Positions 37,724 through 48,336 of a stretch of 64,000 nucleotides of DNA are shown here, in pieces. Each line of letters begins with the position of its first letter. Position 1 is the first letter of the stretch. The stretch covers positions 1,488,001-1,552,000 of the forward strand of contig NW_026570224.1 in assembly GCF_019649055.1 (NCBI RefSeq), given 5' to 3'. The notes under the pieces are model-generated. The model saw only the letters and a program-made list of their open reading frames with translations. It had not been told where the DNA came from and did no database searches. The position numbers and the translations under genes are program-made. Source of the DNA: Paramacrobiotus metropolitanus (taxonomy: Eukaryota; Tardigrada; Eutardigrada; Parachela; Macrobiotidae).

Positions 37724-39017
37724 GATTAATGTTTTCTAGTACTAAGTTTGTACTTGTGACATGATACTTATTAAAGGTGCAGTGCCATTGAACATACATC
37801 GATATACGTATCACTTCCACCCACTGCTTGCACTACGTACATAATCTGCCGTAAGCTGATCACTTGTTTTTTGATAACTTTTGTTTCACCTTAATTGTAG
37901 CTTTCAGGAGGAAACACGAAGGAGCAAATCAAATATCACTACGAGCTCGTACTGATCAAGAAATTCCGATCAACATTCATAGACAAATTGAACTTGCACG
38001 CGAAGAACGCCAAATCTGGAATTACGGATATTTTGGCATGTCAGATCGTTCAGCTCCATTCGCACTGCATGGCCGAGATAACTTTCGCAATCAGCTTCGC
38101 TCAATCAATCAATTTCGCAATCGAATTAGCGAAAAATTAAATTCACCGCAGGTACACTTTTTACACTCCAGAGCACGAGAAATAATACTCAAAATTATTA
38201 CTTAAATTTCTGTTAATCACTAGAGTCATTTCAGCATTAATCTTTTAATTCCTGCTGTTTGTATCTGGAATCCCAATTTGTTGGGTTCTGAGATCGGCAG
38301 CGCAAGAGAGGTACAGGGAGCCCCTGCACACCGCTTTGTTGCCGCTTCAGTTTTTTTCGGTTTACTTGTGTTTTACGCTCGACATGGTGTACAGGGACAT
38401 CCAAAAACCTCAATTTCGGGCCTTAAGTCGTGTTTTAAACCGCCTAACATACAGTAGTTAGAACGGGTACAACCTACACTTTTATTTTCTATGCTTATTA
38501 GTAACGTAAGTACTTCGACAATAATTAAATTTTTGAATATATAAAGTATTTGGTGCTGTAGCCGCCGCTCGAGAGACGGTTGGCTACCAAAACGTGTTAA
38601 ATTTTCAGGGGCTATAGTGGATCGGGATACCAGAGACAATTGTGGAATGTGGACTAAAGCTCAACATTTTTTTTCGTCCGCAATCTGAATGTGAATAAAT
38701 GGCTAAGATTCTCTGAAACTTCACCGAAAAAGAGCAATTTCTGCCAAGCGGTACATAAAACCGCGACCGGTTGCGCAATGTAGAACTAGGCGCGAGCGCC
38801 GCGGGTATCCTAAATAGGTAAGCGGCATCCTGCCAATTCTCAGATTCTGACAACTGAACAGTGAAAAAACTTTTGCCGCCAACACCGTCCATGTTTAATA
38901 GGCAAATGAGCACCAGTTGTCACTTATACACCAATGTATTCTGTGATTTTACTGACAACTGCAACAAAAAATCCGGCTAGGGTGACATTCTAGCAGGGGA
39001 TCTCAAACGTGTCGATA
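37724..39017. other. Spacer with one unassigned exon-like ORF
   Basis: Between the retroelement fragment and protease 1. Apart from the candidate exon at 37902-38151 I see nothing that looks coding; the minus-strand ORFs at 38373-38913 have no recognisable content. Confidence 0.3.
37902..38151 (+). other. Possible internal exon of an unknown gene
   Basis: An open frame bounded by an acceptor (ttaattgtag, ending 37901) and a good donor (ccgcag then gtacac, 38152). The translation is charged and hydrophilic (RRKHEGANQISLRARTDQEI, ELAREERQIWNYGYFGMSD, NFRNQLRSINQFRNRISEKL) with protein-like composition, but I recognise no family and find no partner exons. Confidence 0.3.
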
Positions 39018-40890
39018 TTAAAAAGCGTTATCAGCGATCCAGTCGACGAAAGATCCAACCCTTGTGTAAACGCCGGGTTGCTTGGACCAAGCACAACTAA
39101 AAGGAGATGTGCGGAATGAAGTCACCTTGGATAATGCTCCAGTTTTGCAATATGTAGCTTACCCGTGTCCCCAGCTGATAACTCCTACAAGATCGAAACC
39201 GCCATATCGATTCAAGCACGCCAAAGGTCCACCGCTGTCCGCCTGCAATCAAAGATGCACAAATTCAGGACGATTTTGTAGCAAGTAATATAAGGGAAAA
39301 TGCTTAAGAAATTAAAGTGCCATGTTTCATACATTATTCAGCTTTGCGTCGATCAAATGCATACTCATAACCGTTAGAACCAAGCTATTAAACAACCAAC
39401 TACTTTGCAAGGATCTTTTCCGCCTTCGTCGTAGCCAGCGCAGATCATCTGGTCGGAAATTAGTCCAGGGTAATACCGCTGCCGGCACATTTCCCGCGAC
39501 ATCGTGTACACGGCCACCTGTTGCAGGATGACACTCTGCGCGCGTGTCAGGGCGCGCGATTGGATACTGCGAGCCCATTCGGTGGCCTCTGTGTCGCCCC
39601 AGCCGGTCGCGAAACAGCGCGTGCCGGTGCTGGGATCGAATCCTTTTTCTGGCAGACAAATAGGCCACACTTCCCGACCGAACTGTACATTTTCTTCTAG
39701 CTCCAACAGCGCTAAATCGTTATCCGTGGTGTCTGGTCGATACTGAGGATACATGATGATACGCTTGACTTCGTAATTCTCCTCAGAATCCTCAATTACA
39801 GTGCGGTCAAAATCTCCAGCCGTCACTTGGTATTTGCTTGGAGTCTGGTCACTGCGAATACGAGACAATACTTTTTGTTTGAGACGAGACAATAGTTTTT
39901 GCAATATTATTGCTGCAAAAAAACAGGAATCGCTATACCGATACCTCGTAGAGGATGTAAAGGATTTCTATTTAAAATAAACACTTAGTCAGTAATAATT
40001 CTCGGCTTGTCTACTAACTGGTCAACACAGTGAGCCGCTGTGACGATGTAGCGCGGTGATATTAGACTTCCGCCGCAAATCAAGTCAATGCTTGTTCCAA
40101 ACCAGGTTGCACGCCTGTACCCAATCCGCACCTGCAAAATAGCGCGATTTCCGAATACAGAGTATATTGATCTGCTGACTGGATTTTAAACTTGAAAACG
40201 TAGTGCTATTACAGAAACATTTATAAATATCTCTATTACATTTGTGGAACCAACGTCGACAAGTTCGGTTTCAGATTTTTCTGACCAAGTCTACTCTAGT
40301 ATATACAGTATAAGCAATTGTTCACTTACTTGCCATGGCCAACTTCCTTTGATGACGTCCTGACCGCCTAAACACGACCAACGGCCACATCTCAGTTTAT
40401 GTACTTGTGCAAAGCGTAATAAGCGAAAGTTCAGTCACAGTATTCGTATTATCTTTCATAATAAAAACAATAATTTATCGCTACTTATTATAATTAATGT
40501 TAAAGCTGATCGTACCAACAATTTTGTTGATTTTTGTGTTGGGACGGATGGAAGGTATCCCACATTGATTTGCTCGGCCAGTTGGCACAAATACTAAATC
40601 AAAAGCAAGATGATCCGATCAAATAACAGTTGGCAGGAATAACTGTATCTTAAATCCCAGTGCAATTATTGAGAATTACCAGCTGCAAGGAAAACCAGTT
40701 CGATGAGTCCACCTATCGAGACCATTGTGGCTCGAGATAATTCAAAGCTCGTATTGAATCAATATAACGGTGTTTTCCCGTTATTGTGATTCCCGAGTCA
40801 ATTCGGTCTATGGGAACACAGAAGAATAAATCTTTTGGATCCTTGTTACTGCCACACACTGGCACACAAATGCCGCAGTCTTTAAAGGCA
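39018..40890 (-). CDS. Trypsin-like serine protease 1, 5' end incomplete
   Basis: Minus-strand exons: 40890 to about 40745 (Cys-rich, DCGICVPVCGSN), 40593-40516, 40367-40330, 40131-40019, 39851-39404, 39242-39163 and 39096-39018. From the second on, all phases close. Activation site NKIVG/GQDVIKGSWPWQ spans an intron; His57 in VTAAHC, Asp102 in DNDLALLEL, Ser195 in CKADSGGPL, and SWGHGCAW ... PGVYTRV close the S1 domain. Asp at position 189 (KDPCK) predicts cleavage after Arg/Lys. Gly193, which helps form the oxyanion hole, is Ala here. No signal-peptide exon was found, and the join of the first Cys-rich exon to the second is unsure. Neighbour of a paralogue in the same orientation. Confidence 0.85.
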
Positions 40891-41237
40891 CTGCAAACAA
40901 TTATCTCTTACGTTATTGTACTACAAGTACAGATAAACAAACATTTTTGTTATCAAAATTAGCTGATTAGATGTGACCTTTTGATATCAGCTAGTCTATC
41001 AGCTAGTACTTTGCATGTGCTGCTTTTAACGTTCCGGTGAATTAGCACAAATTGCATCGCTAAAGGCTTTATCATCATGATGTCACATCGGGTGAACGTA
41101 ACAGTGTTTTCCAAAAGTGCTGTATTTTAACAGAACTCAAGAGCGATAAAGAATGACAGCTAGGAGGCCATCAGCGGCCGCGAAAAATTATGTAGCCTGA
41201 GCTAATAAACATGTAAGCATGCAGCATGTAAGCAAGC
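40891..41237. other. Spacer between protease genes
   Basis: About 350 nt; should contain the missing 5' exon and promoter of protease 1, but I could not identify either. Confidence 0.3.
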
Positions 41238-42647
41238 TTAAGATGCAGCAATTTTTCCTTCGATCCAGGCTTTGAATTTCCCGATTCTCGTATACACCCC
41301 TGGACGCCTTTCCGCCGCGCATCTAACGAACACGTAAACTCAGCTTTGTATGGTACAATACCAAAGCAAAATTGTTTGAATAATACACAGTCTTTATTAT
41401 TGCAAAATGCATGATAGTTTGGTGGAATGGTGGATTACCCATGGCCCCAGCTTGTTACTCCAACAAGAGTATATGTTTGTGCAGATTTCCCATTCCCGGT
41501 ACTGGTACAAACAAACGGGCCACCACTATCTCCCTGCAATTTGTTTATTCATGAGTATTATAACTGAGTTAAAGAATATGCACCTTTTTCGGACACCGTA
41601 TTCACACAAAAAGCAACTAATTATTTGATTTTAGTTGTTTTACCTGACACGCATCTTTGCCCGGGCTCCCGGCACACAACATTGCATCGGTAATCTTTCC
41701 TTTATAATAATCCGTTCCATTGCAAATACTTCGGTCCACAACGTTTACGAATACTTGTCGTAAGAGGCTGCTTCCTAAAGCCGCTTTCGTACTGTGTTCC
41801 GCATAATAGGCTTCTTTTCCAAATATTGGAGGTGGTTTAGGATCTGTGTGACCCCAACCTGTGGCCGCGCACTGTAAACAGTCGGTTGCATACCACTCTT
41901 TAGGAACAGGTCAAGGGAAAGTCTTTCGCATCTATATACCTCTGTTCCGGGAAGAGGATCGTGCCCTTCGTCCGCCAGACATGCCGGTTGAACATAATCA
42001 GAATACTCGATGGGCGTTGTCAAGTGCAGTAGTGCAATATCATTTTTGTAAACATAAGAAACATAATTCTCGTGCACTATAACTCTGTCCACTCCGTAAT
42101 TCCTTGCATGTGGTTCCTGAATGCTAGAGTCATGCTGACCGACTCGGATAAAATGCAGTGATGCAGTCTTCCTAGTTGTGTATAATTAAAAAAATTATTT
42201 AAGCGAATCACGAAATACATATTTTTGTGTTCATGACGCAGCGCGTACGGATCGACGCAGTGCGCGGCTGTAATGATCCACTGCTGGTCGATGATAGTTC
42301 CGCCGCATCCAAATGTTGTTGTGTTGAACAGACCCAGGAAACTAACGGTTCGAGCGAGATGAATTTGCCAAGGCCATGACCCTTTTTCGGCCACTGTTCC
42401 CCCTGTTTAAAAATACGTAAAGCATTTATAAAACTTGTGTAGTACTTGTTTCCGTAACTGCTGAAACTTTTCTAACCAGTATAGTCTCCATTATTCGGCC
42501 ATTAAAGCTTGCGATACCTACGATTTTGTCGATAAACCGGTTATGCTTGGCCGGAAATACTGTTCTTCCGCAGCCATAGTCAGCATTAACGGCAATGCAC
42601 GGTATAACACAACAAAGGATGACCGTAAAGTTGTACAAAATTTGCAT
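41238..42647 (-). CDS. Trypsin-like serine protease 2, secreted, with a 1-nt frameshift
   Basis: Exons 42647-42518, 42402-42219, 42171-41940, 41871-41644, 41534-41439 and 41322-41238. Signal peptide [20 protein letters not shown], a linking Cys (GCGRT), activation site [17 protein letters not shown], His57 in ITAAHC, Asp102 in KNDIALLHL, Asp189 in KDACQ and Ser195 in GDSGGP. After GDSGGP the frame breaks: [10 protein letters not shown] and the final [13 protein letters not shown] lie in the frame one base away, and the exon is 96 nt where 95 would keep phase. The extra base sits at or near the GGGCCC at 41517-41522. Either an assembly error or a recently disabled gene. The activation site is split by a phase-1 intron at the same place as in protease 1. 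Confidence 0.85.
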
Positions 42648-43370
42648 TGCTTCTCGGGTGTTATTAATATAATTCAGCAAATAAAGTAACATAAGCTAAG
42701 CGGAAAACATTTGTGCCATATTCCTTTCCAAAGCAATAATATTAACTGCTTACAACTTACATACAAGTACTAACAGCACTCCTAGTGTTCCTAGCATGGA
42801 AGTTCTGCAGCCGGAGTAGCATATGTCAGTATCTGACTGCGAGTACGCATGAAATGCATCATATCTACAAATTATTATGTTTTATTGTACATAATATCTA
42901 TATCCTGTGTAGGTACAATACAATTGCCACAATTTATGTATATGCGCCTCGGCTTACAATTGTTAGGAGTTGCAGTTAACTGGTGTGCAGTAATAAAATG
43001 CAATGGTCAAAGTGACAAGTTGACAACATTTTGATGCTTCTGTACGACGGCGTTTCATTATAATACAAAACGTGTTTGTCACCCACTGTTGAGGAAATTT
43101 TAGGGCGACAAAGTTACATTGTTTGGATTTATTATTAGATCACGCTGTATTGTCCCTCTAATCAGAAATGCAGTGGCTTGTAATCAGCAATTTTATGTTA
43201 TCGAAGTTCGTTTTTAGCTTCGATGTTCTATCGAATTCGTGCAAGTGAATGCAACCAGCAAGCCGATCTGTCAAATCCAAAACAATCCCAGACACAATAA
43301 AAAGTAAAACGGTAAAAAAGGTTAAATTTCATTTGCAAAAAAGAAACATAAGCTTAACAGTTTTGTCTCA
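42648..43370. other. Spacer between protease 2 and DHCR24
   Basis: Upstream of the protease 2 start and 3' of DHCR24 on the same strand. AT-rich; no supportable feature. Confidence 0.35.
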
Positions 43371-45834
43371 TTATAATCTTGCAGATCGATTCGTTTTCTC
43401 GTAAACATCCGGAAAGGCCCCATCACACTTCAACCGCGCCCGCATTTCATCGTACAAAGTGTGATCGAACATTTGTCGAAATTCTTCTCTGGTCATATAA
43501 TTGTCCGCGTATAGCATTTGAAACCTGTGAATTATTAATTTCAAAGTACTATACTTCTACAAAAGCTAGTTTTCGCCAAAGCATTTAGAATAAATTTTCT
43601 TTCTTACCCGTGATGGTCACGAACAAATGCCTCAAGCATACGGGTGGTGGTGCGGAAGTGAAATTTGTCCGTTTTTGGCTCCCCGTACGCACCAATGTCG
43701 ACGTACATTTCTCCGTCAGTGGATGGATCTAATTTATATGGATGCACAAAACCTTTCTGGGACTTTAACCAGAACGGGCATAGCCAGAGTGGATACAATT
43801 TAATCTCCTCGCTAAAAAACCGCAAACTGGTTTTCAGATGCTGTAGTGGCACCAGCATATCCTGTATCATCTGGTGTTCTTCGTAAAGCTTTCGGATAGT
43901 CTCGCCCTGCGTCAGCTTGAGAAAAGATACCTTTGGTGGTACCAGCCAGCCAAAAAGATATCGGAAAACTGGATGATTACCAAACGGAATAATATTCTGC
44001 AATGAACAAAGCAAAGTGCACCGTGGAAATCTACAGCATCGGAAATGCAGTTCATAATTATGAGAGAATGTTTTCCATCAACTCGCACGGCCGTAAACCA
44101 AACAAGCTAATGAAAAATTAATAATAAATTAATTACACAAAAAGCACTAAAAAACTAAAACATAAAAATATCTAAAACACAGTAACCGGCAAACCGGCAG
44201 GATTAAGGCGGAAAAAGTAGCAACCAGGTTCAATAACAGCTGCAGTCAATCGTATACTCACTTCCAATGTCCAGAAAATACTTCGATTATGACGGTGATA
44301 GTAATGGGAAAGCGGGATATATTCCACACCTTTTGCTCTTCGTTCCAAAAAAGTTGCGACATGTTTATAAAACCACGGCTTCCAATAGTATCCAATAGGA
44401 TTGACCTGGCAGTGAAAATCATTAAAATCTGGGAGCATAATGATACTGTAAAACACACAACTACAGATAGGTAACGCAAAAGCAAAATTAATGGTGGCTT
44501 ACTTGTGCACCACCTTCAACAACATCGGCAAACTTGCCGCTCATCACAACACCGGATTCTTTCGAATATACTAATCCTTCTACGAAATGACTTCCCGCAC
44601 GATCCATAGATTTCACTGTTAATGTTTCCACTAAATTTTCTAAGGAGTAAACCGGCGTGTATTCCAGCCGCACGTATTTTGATGCCGGAATGATGCGCAG
44701 TTCAGCGGAAACGAGAAAACCCAGAGTTCCATGAGACCATGGAACTGACAGAAACAGATCTGGATCCGAGTCCTGTATAGATACAGAATCGGATTCGAAG
44801 TTATCCGACTACTGAACTGAATGCACTTCTACAGCAGATATCCAGATATGATGCCTCTATAACACTACGCAGCAATGGAGAAACACGAAGTAACATAAAA
44901 CAAGATACCTTCGAGCATTTCTTCACAGATCCGTCTTGCAAAACAAGCTCAACAGACTCGACAAGGTCCTGAAATAGCCCATGGACATGCGATGACGTCT
45001 CAACCTAAAATAAATAATATGTATATCAGTAAGGGATACAAGAAGCGAAACACCACCACGCAGCATTATATACTTAAATAACTTACTCCGACTCCCATAA
45101 TCATCCCCCCTAAAATGGCACTGTCAGTTAATCGTTAAAGGAAACGATATCCGGCTCAATATTAATTCATACAAAATGCAGATAAAACTAGAACATAAAC
45201 TTAACCACCTTTTCAAGATACATCGATGGCATACTGCTCTACAGTTTTCTGATATTTACCCGCTGTTAAATCATCGAGTTCCGGAACAACGGGTAGCGTG
45301 AATCCGAGTGGCAGCAGCGCCGACATGAGCTGGCCCATTGACACCAGCGGCTCCACACGGACAATACGTCGCTGTACGTCAACTTCCAGAATATCCATCA
45401 GATCGATTTTGACGGCGTTTAGCGAGTGTTTGTACAGTGGAGTGCGAAAACTCATGGTCAACCATCCCGAGCGCGCTGTACACATCGGCTTTCGACGGCC
45501 GTCTCGATTCCACTTCCGAATCTGTAAAATCTCGTTTAATAATGGCACATCTGTTGTTGCATTTCATGCACAAAAAACACGCGGTACACTTAACCTGCTC
45601 CTGAATCTCCTGCACGCGCAGTTCATGATTTTGCGGCGCACTACGAAGTGCAAAGATAATCTTGCTCCGGATCAGGAAAAACGCATTATATAAGATGGAC
45701 GCAGGTAGCAGGAATAAGCAGACGAATACCCAGCGATAATGAACAACGAAATGTTCGAAGCCGCGTATTCTGATCAACAGGTAGGTTCCAGCGGAAATCA
45801 TCGCCAAGGCAGCGGAAAGCAAGTACACAATCAT
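43371..45834 (-). CDS. DHCR24: Delta(24)-sterol reductase (DHCR24)
   Basis: Eight exons: 45834-45595, 45521-45260, 45109-45087, 45004-44909, 44772-44503, 44405-44262, 43996-43608 and 43524-43371; 525 residues (human 516). DHCR24 is an FAD- and NADPH-dependent ER enzyme that reduces the C24 double bond of desmosterol and related sterols. The N-terminus has membrane segments and [19 protein letters not shown]. The FAD-binding part includes [46 protein letters not shown] and [20 protein letters not shown]. The C-terminal part has [37 protein letters not shown] and DIGAYGEP. The third exon is only 23 nt. In animals without de novo sterol synthesis the enzyme serves phytosterol-to-cholesterol conversion; whether that holds here is unknown. 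Confidence 0.96.
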
Positions 45835-47185
45835 GTTGATTTACCGGCTGTCGGCTTACAAAGTTTGAAAAAATTTGCGAAACAAACCGAATACCTGTAA
45901 AGACAGAAATGGTGTACAGTAATAAAGAAAATTCGGAACGACATGAACAAAATAATTTTCAAGCGGATTCTGTCGTTTTCTTACAGTTAGTGGGCCCACA
46001 CATATTGTTGTACAATACATATCTACGCATTGTTCATTGTTGCAACGTACACATAATTATATAATAGTATATTGTACGAGTACTTCTAAGTTCTACAGAT
46101 ATAAGCATAGTGAAAAGATATATAAATATATATACGAGTACTGATATAGTAAGCTTCCAGCGTCACTCTGTCCAGTGTCATGCAGTTGCCCAACTCTCTT
46201 GCTTCCGCGATGATAATAATTTTGTCACAAAAGTTCTCAGGTTTACCTACTTAAATTATTAAATGTGCACCCGTAAAATTCAGTAAAGCGGAATAATCAA
46301 ATGATTAATGATACGAAATTACTAATTCTCACCCCAAGATAGCGGTAGTACAAAATTGGTTAGAAAATTATTACAAAACGCGTTTGCAGTAAATTTCAAC
46401 AGTGCAAAATTTCAATCGTAAATGGTGAAAAAAAATTAGTGAATGCAACCATGTATAGCGCATTTAATCAGGTGAAGACTCCAAACAGCTGATTTAATAA
46501 CTTTGACCTCGCCGAGCGATTTGCATCTCTCTGAAATCTGAACTTATGGGCTGGTGTGCCGCAATATGTACTTACGTTCATAAAATACGTCTGTATATAT
46601 CTATATCTATAAATAGTTTTATAGATATGTCCTTATTAGTCTACAATATTACGAGCCACTACAGAAGGAATTCAGTGCAGATTGCCGTTGTTGTATAAAT
46701 ACGTGTTATATTCAAAATTAATTCAATATTTTCAATAAGGATTTAAGAAGTTCCAGCATGCGTTAAATTTTTACAAAATGCATTCACCTCAAGTATGAAT
46801 CGGAAACTTCATCAGCGGTTCATATTGTGTACATCTTGCAGCGCAGTTTCAGAATGATAATTAATAACTTTGAATAAAACTTGTTGTACACTTAAAAGCT
46901 TAATTGAACCGGGGTTTTTCTACAAAGAGGCCTATATTCCAATCTGATTGAACCATATTATTACAGATTGTGTCGCATTGTGGCCTAACTTTGAAGTCCC
47001 ACTACTGTACTTAGATCATTTAAAATTCGAAGTCTGAAGCACTCGAATCAGCCGAACGCAAGGTAGAATTTCATGTGGTAATTTATTTTACATCTGTAAC
47101 AATAATAGCCTACCTAGTAGAGGCTGAAAGCGTAAGTAAAATCGCAACACAAAACCAGCGAAAATCAAGTTTATGTTTACAGATC
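45835..47185. other. Intergenic region
   Basis: 1.35 kb AT-rich spacer, upstream of DHCR24 and 3' of the FCF2-like gene. Contains a TATA-rich run near 46100-46135. No coding or structured feature can be supported. Confidence 0.35.
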
Positions 47186-47737
47186 TCAAGATTTTACGAC
47201 AGTGTGCTTCGCATTCTTTTTCTTGCCTTCTTTGGCCTTTTTGGACTTGAAATATCTAGCATTCTGATGTTTAGCCTTAAACAACTCTCCAGCTTTTCGC
47301 TTCCGGTAGCGCTGGAATTCCGCATCCTGCAACAACTCATCCACAATGGTTCGTTTCCGCTGCCGTTTTGGTATCCTTGAACTGTAAAAATCAACTGGAC
47401 TGTCCACAATTTTACCGATCTGGAAATATTTCGGCAAGCCTTTCGTATCGTTGGGCTTATAGAAGCGCTTTGGATCCAGTGCGTCGCGCATACGAAGAGC
47501 TCTCAGATCGTTCTTTAACTCATCGGTCAGTTCAGGTGCCGGCATGTTATACCAGTCTTCGCCCTTCGTCTTTCCGCGCTCCTTTTTTCGGTTACGTTTC
47601 TGTACAAGTTTCGACTGGTACAGTGGCGGGATGGAATGTTTGCTCTCGAAGTCGGGAGTGATTACACTTTTGGCTGTGACTGGATCGTCCGCTCTGCAAA
47701 ACTTCTGAGCAATCCGTTTTACGCTTTCAGACGCCAT
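47186..47737 (-). CDS. FCF2/DNTTIP2-type pre-rRNA processing factor
   Basis: One exon, 183 residues. The Fcf2 domain fills the C-terminal two-thirds: DWYNMPAPELTDELKNDLRA, LDPKRFYKPND, LPKYFQIGKIVDSPVDFYSS, KRTIVDELLQDAEFQRYRKR, then a Lys-rich tail (KSKKAKEGKKKNAKH) typical of nucleolar targeting. Yeast Fcf2 is needed for early 18S rRNA cleavages; vertebrate DNTTIP2/TdIF2 shares the domain. The protein is near yeast size (217 aa), far shorter than DNTTIP2. The ATG at 47737 is used because an in-frame stop lies upstream; a CCTTTAG just before it suggests an intron in the leader or one more short exon. Confidence 0.92.
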   Translation of the reverse strand: MASESVKRIAQKFCRADDPVTAKSVITPDFESKHSIPPLYQSKLVQKRNRKKERGKTKGEDWYNMPAPELTDELKNDLRALRMRDALDPKRFYKPNDTKGLPKYFQIGKIVDSPVDFYSSRIPKRQRKRTIVDELLQDAEFQRYRKRKAGELFKAKHQNARYFKSKKAKEGKKKNAKHTVVKS

Positions 47738-48336
47738 CTCGTCTAAAGGCAACCCAAAGGCAAACAGATTTAGATATTCAACTACTTCCAGTGGCACCGT
47801 CTAGGTGCCAGTAATTAGAATATCGCCAGCGGTTCACCACGGTTCGCCGTCGTCGAAGAACACTTCGGGTATTCGCACACAGACTGCCCAAGCGACACTA
47901 CAATCATGCGATGTCTGATAGAATATTTGATGCAGTAGAACTTTAATAAAAGTCTTTAAAATATGTATTCGAGACATGGGGTTTCGTCATTTTGCTAAAA
48001 AGTTTTAAAAATGTGTAACAATATAATAATATTAATGTAAGGTTTTCGCAAGGCTGGACGGACGTGCGTGCTGGAATATTTGTAAGTACGTTGCAATCGC
48101 ACGGGGTGGTTGACTATAGTGGCAGAATAAAGCTGCCTTACCGCACTGGCTCGGTGGCCAGAAAAACTTATTTTCCTCAACTTGAGAGATCTTTGCACTT
48201 TGCAGCCATACCATAATAACGGCATAACTTTACAGTTCACACGTCATGAATCTAGATCCTTCAAAGTTATCATTCACGGCAGGCTTCAGTGTCACAGTGT
48301 GTTATTAAATTCGGGGTCTATTTAAAGGCAGTCACA
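47738..48336. promoter_or_regulatory. Divergent intergenic region between FCF2-like and Rab escort genes
   Basis: About 600 nt separates two genes read away from each other, so both promoters should lie here. I cannot name individual sites. Confidence 0.35.

Noticed and set aside
40330-40400. Apparent non-canonical activation site (CLGG instead of IVGG) in protease 1
   Set aside because: The exon really starts after the acceptor ending at 40368; joined to the upstream exon ending in KIVG it gives a normal IVGG site.
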